From Sunxiuqinia elliptica (lineage in GTDB: Bacteria > Bacteroidota > Bacteroidia > Bacteroidales > Prolixibacteraceae), in contig NZ_FONW01000001.1 in assembly GCF_900113005.1 (NCBI RefSeq), positions 620,001-684,000 on the forward strand: 64,000 bases of DNA, written 5' to 3'. The translations under genes and the position numbers were made by a program. Under the pieces are notes generated by a model. The model had not been told where the DNA came from. It searched no databases and saw nothing but the letters and a program-made list of their open reading frames with translations. Below, piece after piece: positions 42,428-52,055 of this stretch; position 1 is the stretch's first letter, and every line of letters starts with the position of its first letter.

Positions 42428-45400
42428 GTGTTAAAAGATACTCGTTTGAGCAAAAGTTTTTTACATACCCTCGGTCTTGTTTTTCTTCTGGTTGCTATCG
42501 GTGGATGTTCTACCGAAAAAAACACCCGTATGTCGCGTACATACCACAATGTAACTGCTCAATACAATGTCTATTTTAACGGGAAAGAGAGCTTAAATGC
42601 GGGTGTTGAGCGCATTAATCGGTCGGTGGAGGATGATTTTACCAAAATGCTTCCAGTGTTTAAGTCCAGCGATCCGAGCACTGCTCGTGTTGCTCAGTCG
42701 GAGATGGAATATGCGATCATGAAAGCTTCTAAGCTGATCAAAGTCCACTCGATTACGAAGAAACCACGTCGGCGTAAAAACAGAAGCAAAGCTTATTTGA
42801 AATTAGCCAGTAAAGAGGAATACAACAAATGGATTGACGACAGCTACATTTTGATGGGGAAAGCCTATTTCTACATGAAAAACTATCCGGCAGCCATCGA
42901 AAATTTGTCTTATGTCGTGCGTAAATTCAGCGAAGAAGATACGAAATATGAAGCCTATATCTGGTTAATTCGGGCTTATACCGACCAGGAACGTTATAAT
43001 GAAGCATCGGAATTGATCCAGAGTGTTGATGCCAGCACTGATTTCCCCAGAAGATACGATGAAGAGTTTGCTTTGGCTGTTGCCGATTTTCACATTCGGC
43101 AGAATGCTTTTCAGGATGCTATTCCGCATATGAAAGTGGCTATTCATAAAACCTTCTGGAAAAAAAATAAGGTGCGGCTGAAATATATTTTAGCACAGTT
43201 GTACCAGGAAACCCGGCAAAATGGGTTAGCAACAGAAACTTTCCGGGAAGTGGCTAAAATGAATCCGCCCTATGAAATGGCTTTCAATGCACGAATCAAT
43301 GCTGCAGGAGCTTTTGCGGGTGAAGGAGATGTTGAGAAATTGAAAAAAGAGCTGCGAAAGATGCTTCGTGACTCAAAGAACTACGAATATCGCGATCAGG
43401 TTTATTTTGCTCTGGGAAATATTTCTATGACTGAGGGGAATCGGGAAGGAGCCATTGATAACTACATTCAGTCGGCTGCGGCAAGCAGTGTGAACGTTTT
43501 TCAGCGTGCGTTGTCCTGCCTGACCTTAGGAGATATCTATTTTCAGGATAAAGCATATAAGAATGCGCAAAGTTACTACGATAGCGCGATGGTGGTTATT
43601 GACGAAACGTACCCGGACTACAGCTCGATTGTGGAACGATACAATAGCTTAACCAGATTGACGGATAATCTTTACACCATTGAGCGCGAAGATAGCTTGC
43701 AACACTTGGCAAGTTTGAGTGAGGATGAACGAACGGCTTTGGTTTCCCAATGGATAAAGGATGCTCGTGAGGAAGAAGAGCGTCAGCGTCAGTTGGAGAG
43801 TGCTCAAATGATGGATCGTAGCTTCTACCGGATGAATCAGTCGCGAATGGGCTTGAACCGGCGCCAACAAGGTAGTGGTTGGTATTTTTATAACCCCACG
43901 ACGGTCGCTTACGGGAAAGTTGAATTTCAGCAAATATGGGGAAACCGGAAGTTGGAAGATAACTGGCGAAGAGGCAACAAGAAATTAGCCTCTCAGTTTG
44001 AGATGGAAGAGTTGGCTGAGGCCGAAGAAGCCGAAGCGGAAACTGAAAATAGAATTGAAGATCCGATGTCTCGTGACTATTATCTGCAAGATGTGCCGGT
44101 GACTGAGGAAGATCTGGCGCTATCGCATCAGCGTATTCGGGATGCTTTGTTTAATGCGGGGCGGATCTTTAAGATTGACTTTGAGAATTATGAGCGTTCC
44201 ATCAAAGAGTACGAGGAACTGATTGAACGTTATGACAATAGTGCTTATGAGCTTTCTGCCTATTTTGAACTCTGGGATCTTTATAAGAGTCTTGGAAACT
44301 TGGAACGCTCCGAGTATTATAAAAACTTGATTGTTTCGAAATACCCGGATAGCAAATATGCAAGCTACCTGTTGAATCCGAATTTCTTTATTGAGCTTGA
44401 GGCTCGCAAGGATAGTGTTAACAACTTGTATCAGCAGGCTTTTTATAACTACCAGCAAGGAAATTATGATGCCGCAGGAGCATTGACGCAGCAGATTCGG
44501 AAGATGGAACCTGACACCTTGTTATTGCCCAAGATTGATTTCATTGAAACCATTGCCGATGGTGTTAAAACCGATTGGACACAGTTTGGCACAATGCTGA
44601 ATCAGCATATCAAAACGTATCCGAAAAGTGGAACCATTCCATTGGCTAAAGAAATTCTCGTATTGATTGAAGACAGTACATTGGCTGATTATCAGAAACT
44701 GGTTGAAATTGGTTATTTGAATGACCAAATCCAGAATGAAGAGTTGCTACCTGAGAACTTAGCTGAAAATGATGAATTTGGAGGTAAATTCTCCTACGAC
44801 GAGGACCTGTTGCATTACTTTGTAATTGCTTTCCCGCGAAGTGCAGAGGTAGATTTGAATCGCCTGAAATTTGATATTGCAAACTACAACATTGACCATT
44901 ACACCCGGATGGATTTCGATATGGAAACCGAAAACCTGAATGAGGATGTTATCCTGGTTGTGGTTCGAGCTTTACCAGACAAGGAGCAGAGTTTGATTTA
45001 TTTCCGTTCAATTATTCGTCAGCGAGAAGTATTTCAGACGTTAGAAGATATTCAGTATGTGAATTTTGTTGCTTCTTCCTATAATTACCGTGAGATTGTA
45101 GCCGACAATAGTTATTTGGAATACCTGAAGTATTTCGTGAAAAATTACAGCCGCTTTATTAGCAATGATTTCCCTGAAGATGTATTGCCTGAGCCGGAAG
45201 AATTGTTGGCTAAAGCGCGTGAGGAAGAAGAACAATTGGAAGAACGGGGATCATTTGTGGTTGTGAAAGCCGACGAGACACAAGGGCCTTTCACCCAGGA
45301 GAGTGAGGTTGCTCAGAACTTTGTGATTGCGGTAAATGATCCGAATTTTGATTTGAGAACACTCTCACCAGGATTTGATCGTTACAATCGTTCGCAGTTC

Positions 45401-46129
45401 AGCCGCTTAAATCTAAAAATTGAAGAGCGGAGGTTTGGTGATTACCGGATGATGGTGATCAAGTCGATGCCGAACATTCGGGAAGCCATGGACTATTTCA
45501 GTCAAGTAGTGGCTAACCGTAGCTTGTACGAAAGCCTTCAAACCCGAAGCTACCGGAACTTTTTGATTTCCGATAAGAACCTGGAAAAACTCATTAGCGA
45601 CAGTAATATTGGGGAGTATGTTGAGTTTTTCAGAAATTACTACATCAGTGGGGCGTTTGCTAACGACAAGGCAGAACAGCCCCAACCAACGGTGACACCA
45701 ACTGAAGAAAAGGCAACAGGTGCTGGCGTAGATTCAGCAGAGCCTGTTTATCAAGGGCCTTTTAATACCAATGTGGAAGGAAAGCAATTTTTTGTGTTGA
45801 TGGTTCCTCGTTCAGGAATTGATCAAAACCAAATAAAAACAGCCATTGAAGAACACAATACCAGTAGTTTTGCAAGTATGAACTTGACCATTGAGTCGAG
45901 TGAATTTGATGCTGACTATGGTATTTTGAAGGTTGCTGGAATTAGCGACAAGGAATCGGGAATCGGTTACTTGAGAAGCTTAGTTCGTAACCAGGAAGTG
46001 TATGGCCCGTTGATGGAAGTTAACTACCGAAATTTTGTGATCTCACCAGACAATTATAACTTACTCCTTGAAAACAAGGATTTTGGCGCCTATCTTGATT
46101 TCTATAAGACTTTCTACCTGAATCGCTAG
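42428..46129 (+). CDS. sprE: T9SS outer-membrane lipoprotein SprE/PorW with TPRs and triplicated C-terminal module
   Basis: 1233 residues from a GTG start, with a lipobox (LVAIGGC, Cys about 27). The opening TRMSRTYHNVTAQYNVYFNGKESLNAG is the mark of SprE/PorW, a lipoprotein needed for T9SS that links the secretion machinery to the outer-membrane complex. TPRs fill about residues 130-420 and 560-760. The C-terminal third is three tandem copies of one module of about 115 residues, starting near 796, 961 and 1119 (for example YFVIAFPRSAEVDLNRLK, NFVIAVNDPNFDLRTL and FFVLMVPRSGIDQNQIK), joined by acidic linkers. It is longer than PorW/SprE described in P. gingivalis and Flavobacterium as I recall them. 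It is 85 bases before porX. Confidence 0.82.
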   Translation: MLKDTRLSKSFLHTLGLVFLLVAIGGCSTEKNTRMSRTYHNVTAQYNVYFNGKESLNAGVERINRSVEDDFTKMLPVFKSSDPSTARVAQSEMEYAIMKASKLIKVHSITKKPRRRKNRSKAYLKLASKEEYNKWIDDSYILMGKAYFYMKNYPAAIENLSYVVRKFSEEDTKYEAYIWLIRAYTDQERYNEASELIQSVDASTDFPRRYDEEFALAVADFHIRQNAFQDAIPHMKVAIHKTFWKKNKVRLKYILAQLYQETRQNGLATETFREVAKMNPPYEMAFNARINAAGAFAGEGDVEKLKKELRKMLRDSKNYEYRDQVYFALGNISMTEGNREGAIDNYIQSAAASSVNVFQRALSCLTLGDIYFQDKAYKNAQSYYDSAMVVIDETYPDYSSIVERYNSLTRLTDNLYTIEREDSLQHLASLSEDERTALVSQWIKDAREEEERQRQLESAQMMDRSFYRMNQSRMGLNRRQQGSGWYFYNPTTVAYGKVEFQQIWGNRKLEDNWRRGNKKLASQFEMEELAEAEEAEAETENRIEDPMSRDYYLQDVPVTEEDLALSHQRIRDALFNAGRIFKIDFENYERSIKEYEELIERYDNSAYELSAYFELWDLYKSLGNLERSEYYKNLIVSKYPDSKYASYLLNPNFFIELEARKDSVNNLYQQAFYNYQQGNYDAAGALTQQIRKMEPDTLLLPKIDFIETIADGVKTDWTQFGTMLNQHIKTYPKSGTIPLAKEILVLIEDSTLADYQKLVEIGYLNDQIQNEELLPENLAENDEFGGKFSYDEDLLHYFVIAFPRSAEVDLNRLKFDIANYNIDHYTRMDFDMETENLNEDVILVVVRALPDKEQSLIYFRSIIRQREVFQTLEDIQYVNFVASSYNYREIVADNSYLEYLKYFVKNYSRFISNDFPEDVLPEPEELLAKAREEEEQLEERGSFVVVKADETQGPFTQESEVAQNFVIAVNDPNFDLRTLSPGFDRYNRSQFSRLNLKIEERRFGDYRMMVIKSMPNIREAMDYFSQVVANRSLYESLQTRSYRNFLISDKNLEKLISDSNIGEYVEFFRNYYISGAFANDKAEQPQPTVTPTEEKATGAGVDSAEPVYQGPFNTNVEGKQFFVLMVPRSGIDQNQIKTAIEEHNTSSFASMNLTIESSEFDADYGILKVAGISDKESGIGYLRSLVRNQEVYGPLMEVNYRNFVISPDNYNLLLENKDFGAYLDFYKTFYLNR

Positions 46130-46214
46130 TCAAGTTAAATAGTGTTAAGGATATACGTTTTAGGGAATTTTTTTGTTAGTATGGGTGTTATCTTAGAAAA
46201 CAAAGACAGAAAAC

Positions 46215-47771
46215 ATGAAGACAATACGTATACTTTGGACTGATGATGAGATCGATTTGTTGCGTGCCCACATCATTTTCTTACAAGAAAAGGGCTACGA
46301 TGTAACAACGGCCAATAATGGAGCTGATGCGATTGACTTAGTTCGCGATAATCATTTCGATATTATTTTTCTGGATGAAAATATGCCGGGTCTGACAGGC
46401 CTGCAGACGCTGGATGAGATCAAGACACTGGATCCCAATGTTCCGGTTGTGATGATCACCAAGAGTGAAGAAGAGGATATTATGGATGAGGCCATTGGTT
46501 CAAAGATGGCTGACTACCTCATAAAACCAGTGAATCCCAAGCAAATTCTGTTATCGATCAAGAAGAATGTTGATCAGAAAGAACTGGTAACCCGGAAAAC
46601 CACTTCGGCTTACCAGAGTGAATTTTCTAAAATTGGCATGCGTCTGAACGAACGTTTGGATTGGCGTGAATGGGCTGATATATACCGGAAACTGGTTTTT
46701 TGGGAGTTGGAGCTTAGTGCTTCACAGGATTCGACCATGGATGAAGTGCTGAAGATGCAAAAGGCTGAAGCCAACAAAGCTTTTGGACGTTATATCAAGG
46801 GTAACTACCTCACTTGGTTTGAGAAAGGAACTGAAGATCGTCCCATGCTATCACCTGAAGTGTTTAGTCGGAAGGTGTTTCCTCACTTGGATAAAGGACA
46901 CAAGGTGCTGGTTTTGGTTATCGATAATTTGAGATACGATCAGTTTCGAGTGCTTAGTTCTGCTGTTAATCAGTATTTTGTAACGGATTCAGAAGATCTT
47001 TACTACAGTATTCTTCCAACGGCAACCATGTATGCGCGAAATGCCATTTTTGCTGGACTGATGCCTTCAGAGATCGCTCGTTTGTTCCCTGAATATTGGG
47101 AAGATGATGATAATGAGGGAAATAAAAATGTACACGAACGTGAGTTGATGCAAACTCAGATGAAGCGAAGGGGAAGGACGGACAAGCTTTATTTTGAGAA
47201 GATTACCAATCTAAAAGCAGGCAAGAAGCTGAACGATCATCTGGGGAATATTTTGCAGAATGACTTGTCAGTGATGGTGTTCAACTTTGTGGATATGTTG
47301 TCGCATGCACGTACCGAAATGGATATGATGAAGGAACTGGCTAGTGATGAGAAAGCTTATCGTTCGTTAACGCTGAGTTGGTTTATGCATTCAACCTTGT
47401 TTGAGCTGTTAAAGTCATTGGCGGATAATAAAGTAAAAGTGGTGCTAACGACAGATCACGGAACCATTCGTGTTGATAATGCCTTGAAGGTGATCGGTGA
47501 TCGGGAGACCAATACCAACCTACGGTATAAGCTGGGGCGGAACCTGAATTACAAAGCTAAACAGGTGTTTGAGATTACCAATCCGGAGAAAGCGTTTTTG
47601 CCGGGCCGTAATGTAAGTTCCAGCTTTATTTTTGCGCTGAATAACGACTTTCTGGCTTATCCCAACAATTACAACCATTACGCGCAGTACTACCGTGATA
47701 CATATCAGCATGGAGGGGTTTCACTCGAAGAAATGATTATTCCAGTAGTTACCTTGTCGCCAAAATCTTAG
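46215..47771 (+). CDS. porX: T9SS regulator PorX (receiver plus PglZ domain)
   Basis: 518 residues. The receiver domain (1 to about 120) has D10/D11, the phospho-acceptor D54 (IIFLDENMPG) and YLIKPVN. A helical linker follows, then a PglZ alkaline-phosphatase-superfamily domain with LVLVIDNLRYDQF, the nucleophile region PTATMYARNAIFAG (Thr at residue 271), FVDMLSHAR and VVLTTDHGTIRV. PorX is the regulator that couples signals to T9SS gene expression and hydrolyses oligo-nucleotide signals in P. gingivalis. It is adjacent to sprE on the same strand. Its stop overlaps the convergent ABC transporter stop by 4 bases. Confidence 0.94.
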   Translation: MKTIRILWTDDEIDLLRAHIIFLQEKGYDVTTANNGADAIDLVRDNHFDIIFLDENMPGLTGLQTLDEIKTLDPNVPVVMITKSEEEDIMDEAIGSKMADYLIKPVNPKQILLSIKKNVDQKELVTRKTTSAYQSEFSKIGMRLNERLDWREWADIYRKLVFWELELSASQDSTMDEVLKMQKAEANKAFGRYIKGNYLTWFEKGTEDRPMLSPEVFSRKVFPHLDKGHKVLVLVIDNLRYDQFRVLSSAVNQYFVTDSEDLYYSILPTATMYARNAIFAGLMPSEIARLFPEYWEDDDNEGNKNVHERELMQTQMKRRGRTDKLYFEKITNLKAGKKLNDHLGNILQNDLSVMVFNFVDMLSHARTEMDMMKELASDEKAYRSLTLSWFMHSTLFELLKSLADNKVKVVLTTDHGTIRVDNALKVIGDRETNTNLRYKLGRNLNYKAKQVFEITNPEKAFLPGRNVSSSFIFALNNDFLAYPNNYNHYAQYYRDTYQHGGVSLEEMIIPVVTLSPKS

Positions 47772-48535
47772 TTGTTTTTTTCAATCTTCTCGTCGCGTCG
47801 CTGGCGATAGGTTTTATTGGCAAAAACGAACTCTTGCAATTTCTTGTTGTCAGCATGTAGAATGTCGTGTTTAGTTCCTTCCCACGATTTTTCTCCTTCG
47901 CTGATAAACAGGATATTGTCGCCAATTTCCATGACCGAGTTCATGTCGTGCGTGTTGATAATGGTAGTCATTTTAAAATCAACAGTTAATTCATGAATCA
48001 GCTCATCGATAACTAACGATGTTTCAGGGTCCAGCCCTGAGTTTGGTTCGTCACAAAACAGATAACTGGGGTTCATAACGATGGCACGGGCAATAGCCAC
48101 CCGCTTTTGCATACCTCCGGAAATCTCCGCAGGGAATAAGTGATGTGCGTTTTTTATATTCACACGATCAAGACAAAAATCAACTCGCTCTTGTTTTTCT
48201 TTGGCTGTTTTATTGGTAAACATGTCCAAAGGAAAACGCACGTTTTCTTCAACTGAAAAAGAATCAAAAAGCGCTCCTCCCTGAAAAACCATTCCCATTT
48301 CTTGCCTAAGCTTTTTCCGCAACTTATGGTTCATTTTAGTGAAGTCACGATCGTCGTAGAAAATCGCACCCTCATCGATCTCATGGAGCCCCACAATGGA
48401 CTTTAGAAGCACTGTTTTACCACTTCCACTACGTCCAATAATCAGGTTGGTCTTTCCAGGTGTAAACATCGTTGAAATGTCTTTGAGAACTTGTTTGCCG
48501 TCAAATGACTTATTGATATGTTGGATGGTAATCAT
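47768..48535 (-). CDS. Mla-type ABC transporter ATP-binding protein
   Basis: 255 residues. Walker A is GRSGSGKTVLLKS (about 34-46), the signature LSGG is replaced by ISGGMQKRVAIARAIV as in MlaF, and Walker B is YLFCDEPNSGLDPETS. MlaF drives phospholipid transport between inner and outer membrane with the MlaE permease, whose gene is directly upstream and abuts without a gap. A MCE-domain (MlaD) gene is not seen next to it. The charged C-terminal tail KTYRQRRDEKIEKNN is typical. Confidence 0.9.
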   Translation of the reverse strand: MITIQHINKSFDGKQVLKDISTMFTPGKTNLIIGRSGSGKTVLLKSIVGLHEIDEGAIFYDDRDFTKMNHKLRKKLRQEMGMVFQGGALFDSFSVEENVRFPLDMFTNKTAKEKQERVDFCLDRVNIKNAHHLFPAEISGGMQKRVAIARAIVMNPSYLFCDEPNSGLDPETSLVIDELIHELTVDFKMTTIINTHDMNSVMEIGDNILFISEGEKSWEGTKHDILHADNKKLQEFVFANKTYRQRRDEKIEKNN

Positions 48536-49273
48536 TTAAAATAGAAGTTGTGTTAGAATAAGGTCAAAAACCAGGATGAGAATGTTGGTGTTTACCACAG
48601 CTTTGGTACTGGCTGTTCCTACTTCAAAGGCTCCACCTTCGACAAAATAGCCAAAATAGGCTGGGATCGTCGCTACCAGGAAGCCAAAAAAGAGGGTTTT
48701 AATCATCGAGAAGGTCACGTAATAAGGGTTGAAAAGGTATTGGATCCCATTGATGTAATCCGGCGCTGTAACGGCTCCTACCGCTGGTCCTACAATCAAA
48801 CCTCCAATCAAACCAAAAAAGACGCTTAACACAAATAAAAATGGAAAAATAAAGACAACCGCCAGGGTTTTGGGTAAAATCAGGTAGCTGGCCGAGTTGA
48901 TACCCATAATTTCCAAGGAGTCAATTTGCTCGGTAACCCGCATACTGCCTATTTCAGAGGTTATATTAGATCCAATCTTTCCAGCCATAATCAAGCCCAT
49001 GATGGTTGAGGAAAATTCCAGAATTAGGGTGTCTCGGTTTCCAAGTCCAATCAGGTAGCTAGGAAACAGTGGACTAGACATATTGTAGGCTACTTGCAGG
49101 GTAATAATTCCGCCCATAAAAACAGAAATAATGGCAACAATGCCAACCGAATCCAATCCCAGTTGTTCAACTTCTACAAATAGCTTACGGAAATAAATAC
49201 GATGCTTTTCAGGTCTTGAGAAAGCCCGGGCAAGCAGAGTAAAATAACGTCCTACATGAAAAAAGAATTTCAT
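48536..49273 (-). CDS. MlaE-type ABC transporter permease
   Basis: 245 residues with five to six hydrophobic helices. The MlaE family marks are ISVFMGGIITLQVAYN, GKIGSNITSEIGSMRVTEQIDSLEIMGIN (the EQ.DAL.. loop that contacts the ATPase) and the closing NTNILILVFDLILTQLLF. It forms the membrane part of a lipid transporter with the adjacent ATPase; substrate direction is not known here. It is divergent from the mannose-1-phosphate guanylyltransferase gene. Confidence 0.92.
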   Translation of the reverse strand: MKFFFHVGRYFTLLARAFSRPEKHRIYFRKLFVEVEQLGLDSVGIVAIISVFMGGIITLQVAYNMSSPLFPSYLIGLGNRDTLILEFSSTIMGLIMAGKIGSNITSEIGSMRVTEQIDSLEIMGINSASYLILPKTLAVVFIFPFLFVLSVFFGLIGGLIVGPAVGAVTAPDYINGIQYLFNPYYVTFSMIKTLFFGFLVATIPAYFGYFVEGGAFEVGTASTKAVVNTNILILVFDLILTQLLF

Positions 49274-49379
49274 AACAATACTTTAGCCTAAAGTTACAAA
49301 TAATCGCATATGAAAAAACCCATTTATCCGTTTGTTGGGTAGTTCCGGGTTATTGCTGTTGTTTAATTCATCGAATAAC

Positions 49380-49411
49380 TTGAACTGTTCAAAGTAAAAT
49401 AGGTATATTTG
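49380..49411 (+). promoter_or_regulatory. Promoter of the mannose-1-phosphate guanylyltransferase gene
   Basis: TTG (49380-49382), 21 bases, TATATTTG (49404-49411), a full match to the Bacteroidota consensus, 30 bases before the ATG. Confidence 0.6.
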
Positions 49412-49441
49412 ATTTAATCTGACCTCAAATTTATAATAATA

Positions 49442-50530
49442 ATGGAGAACAATTTTTGCATCATTATGGCCGGAGGAATTGGCAGTCGCTTTTGGCCTAT
49501 GAGTAAGAGCACTATGCCAAAGCAGTTTCTGGATATTTTGGGAACTGGACGTACTTTCATCCAAATGACTTTCGATCGCTTTAAGCATATTTGTCCTGTA
49601 GAGAATATTTATGTCGTAACCAGTGTTGCCTATAAAGAGCTGGTTATGGAGCAACTTCCTGAGCTTGATGAGCATCAGGTGCTGCTAGAGCCATTGCGTC
49701 GAAATACAGCTCCGTGTGTAGCGTATGCGAGCTATAAAATTAAGACGATCAATCCGAAAGCGAACATCATTGTGGCGCCATCGGATCATTTAATTGTTAA
49801 GGGAGACGATTTTGTAAAGGAAATCAATAAAGGGATTGACTATGCGAAAAATAACCAGGTGCTTGTAACCTTGGGGATTACTCCAAGTCGACCGGAAACC
49901 GGCTATGGCTACATTCAAATTGATGGGCAGGCCGATTATAAAGATTACGAAAACCTTTATAAAGTAAAAACCTTTACCGAGAAGCCCAACAAAGACATGG
50001 CTGAAGTGTTTGTCTCCAGTGGTGAGTTTTTCTGGAATTCGGGTATCTTTATTTGGTCGCTTGATACCATTCTGAATGCTTTTGAAACTCACCTGGAAGA
50101 TGTTTCGTCCTTGTTTAAGAAGGGCGAAAAACTCTATGGGACGGATGATGAGGTGCACTTTATCAGTAAAACTTATTCTGAATGTCAGAATATTTCGCTT
50201 GACTATGGAATTATGGAGAAGGCAGATAATGTGTATGTTTTGTGTGCCGATTTTGGCTGGAGTGATTTGGGAACCTGGGGCTCATTGTATGAAAATAGCG
50301 ATAAAGACGAACATAAGAACTCAATTAGTGGGGGAGAGGTGTTTACTTACCAAACCCAGAATTGTATCGTCAACTTGCCGAAAGATAAACTCGTCGTTTT
50401 ACAGGGGCTTGATGGCTATATCGTTGTTGAATCGGACAATACCTTGTTGATTTGCAAGAAAGAGGACGAACAACAAATCAGACAGTTTGTAAGCGATGTG
50501 AAGATGGTGAAAGGTGACCAATTTGTATAA
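49442..50530 (+). CDS. manC: Mannose-1-phosphate guanylyltransferase
   Basis: 362 residues; makes GDP-mannose from GTP and mannose-1-phosphate for sugar polymers. The nucleotidyltransferase signature is IIMAGGIGSRFWPMSKSTMPKQFL (about 8-31), followed by VAPSDHLI, FTEKPN and FFWNSGIFIWSL. It lacks the C-terminal cupin isomerase domain found in bifunctional ManC/AlgA. Single gene with its own promoter and terminator. Confidence 0.92.
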   Translation: MENNFCIIMAGGIGSRFWPMSKSTMPKQFLDILGTGRTFIQMTFDRFKHICPVENIYVVTSVAYKELVMEQLPELDEHQVLLEPLRRNTAPCVAYASYKIKTINPKANIIVAPSDHLIVKGDDFVKEINKGIDYAKNNQVLVTLGITPSRPETGYGYIQIDGQADYKDYENLYKVKTFTEKPNKDMAEVFVSSGEFFWNSGIFIWSLDTILNAFETHLEDVSSLFKKGEKLYGTDDEVHFISKTYSECQNISLDYGIMEKADNVYVLCADFGWSDLGTWGSLYENSDKDEHKNSISGGEVFTYQTQNCIVNLPKDKLVVLQGLDGYIVVESDNTLLICKKEDEQQIRQFVSDVKMVKGDQFV

Positions 50531-50554
50531 GTAGAAGAAAAACAAATAAAATCA

Positions 50555-50586
50555 GGCTCTCTCAAATTTTGGGAGAGCTTTTTTAT
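50555..50586 (+). terminator. Terminator after manC
   Basis: GCTCTCTC and GGGAGAGC arms with a short loop, then six T residues. It reaches into the last codon of the convergent gldK-like gene. Confidence 0.75.
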
Positions 50587-51932
50587 TCTCTGAATTCATC
50601 TTTGAAAGAAGTTCGAACGCAGCGGAAGCCAATGTAAGATTTGGTTGTGTCTTCATATTCGAAGCTACGGGTGGAGTTGCGAATATAGTAGGCAACATCT
50701 TTCCAGGAACCTCCTCGGATAACTTTTCGTTTCAGCACAGGCGCATCACCTGGTTTGGAGTTGTACTCGTAAGACGGGTTGAAGTCGCTGATGTTCTCAT
50801 AGGCGGCCTCATTGAAGGCCGAACTGGTCCACTCCGCTACGTTTCCTGCCATATCATACAGCTTGTAGTCATTGGGATCAAAACTACCGACTTTCATGGT
50901 GGTCGTGCTCGATTCACTATCGGCAACGTAATTTCCTCTTCGTGGTTTGAAGTTGGCCTTAAAACAACCCGGTAAATTTCGGGTATAATAGCTACCCCAG
51001 CTGTAAAGTGTACGCTCATGGCCTCCACGAGCTGCATATTCCCATTCGGCTTCGGTTGGTAATCGGTAAGCATGCACTGGGGCCACCTCCATCATCTGTT
51101 GGTAGTTGTTCATCATTTCTGTTCGCCAGTGGCAGAATGCCTTTGCTTGGTGCCAGCTTACCCCTACAACTGGGTAATCGTCAAATCCAACGTGGGAGAA
51201 GTAGCGCTTGGTGAGTGGCTCGTTATAAGCATAGGTGTAATCGCGAATCCAGCAAAGGGTATCAGGGTAGACTGGTGTGCTTTCCCGAAAAATAAACGAA
51301 GACCGATTTTCAATAGGTACCTCATTGCCTTCTGCATCAATGACTGTTCCGTCGTAACTTTGAGTCTCCAGATTGTACATATTTCGGCGTTTAGCCGCCT
51401 GTTTGTAGTCAATCCATTGATATTCATAGATCAGTTTGCGAGTGTCAATCGTTTTAGAGAAATAGACCCGCTCTTCCTCTGGAATATACAGTTCTTCCAT
51501 CGCCTGTTGAAACTCGGGATTTTTCCACTCAATTGGAATCTGCCAATTTAAGAATGGAGGATCGAAGAAATTGCCCCGCCCATCTTCGGTGACTTGGTAC
51601 TCAGGAAAGCTTTCAGCCAGTATGGTTCGAGCGATGGAGTCGCGCACCCAATACACAAATTGGCGGTATTCGTTGTTGGTAATTTCGGTGTCATCCATCC
51701 AGAATGCTTCAACAGAAACCCGCTTGGTTGTTGTGTTAAACCCTTGTATTTCGTCGTCTTCAGCTCCCATGACATAACTTCCACGCTCAATGTAGCTCAT
51801 CCCAAAAGGAGATGGCTCAAAGAAGGGCCTTGATTCCTCTGGATACAAGTAATTGAGTGTTTCATCCTTTTTGCAAGAACTTGCAAGAAGAACGGTTACA
51901 AAAAGTGTTGCTATGGCAATAGATTTCTTCAT
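50583..51932 (-). CDS. Second GldK-like T9SS lipoprotein
   Basis: 449 residues, lipoprotein signal (lipobox LLASSC, Cys about 20). The body is one formylglycine-generating-enzyme-like domain as in GldK/PorK and GldJ: SYIERGSYVMG, WMDDTEITNNEYRQFVYWVR, RLPTEAEWEYAARGG, YDMAGNVAEWTSSAF and VIRGGSWKDV. It is strikingly similar to the gldK gene product at 55546-56883 along the whole length, so the two are paralogues. It lies after gldN but beyond a terminator (52001-52031), so it is a separate unit. Identity as GldJ is possible; GldJ also belongs to this family. Confidence 0.87.
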   Translation of the reverse strand: MKKSIAIATLFVTVLLASSCKKDETLNYLYPEESRPFFEPSPFGMSYIERGSYVMGAEDDEIQGFNTTTKRVSVEAFWMDDTEITNNEYRQFVYWVRDSIARTILAESFPEYQVTEDGRGNFFDPPFLNWQIPIEWKNPEFQQAMEELYIPEEERVYFSKTIDTRKLIYEYQWIDYKQAAKRRNMYNLETQSYDGTVIDAEGNEVPIENRSSFIFRESTPVYPDTLCWIRDYTYAYNEPLTKRYFSHVGFDDYPVVGVSWHQAKAFCHWRTEMMNNYQQMMEVAPVHAYRLPTEAEWEYAARGGHERTLYSWGSYYTRNLPGCFKANFKPRRGNYVADSESSTTTMKVGSFDPNDYKLYDMAGNVAEWTSSAFNEAAYENISDFNPSYEYNSKPGDAPVLKRKVIRGGSWKDVAYYIRNSTRSFEYEDTTKSYIGFRCVRTSFKDEFRE

Positions 51933-52000
51933 TCACAAAGTCACTCTTACACACATTGACCTAACGTAATGGGGTTTTCAATATTGTTTGTTTTTAACTC

Positions 52001-52031
52001 AAAAAAGCCTTATGAGTTTAACCCATAAGGC
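52001..52031 (-). terminator. Terminator of the porP-gldKLMN operon
   Basis: Minus-strand GCCTTATG and CATAAGGC arms (8 bp perfect), then a run of T residues, 25 bases after the gldN stop. Confidence 0.8.
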
Positions 52032-52055
52032 ATTTGTATGTTTTTCACAGGTCGT

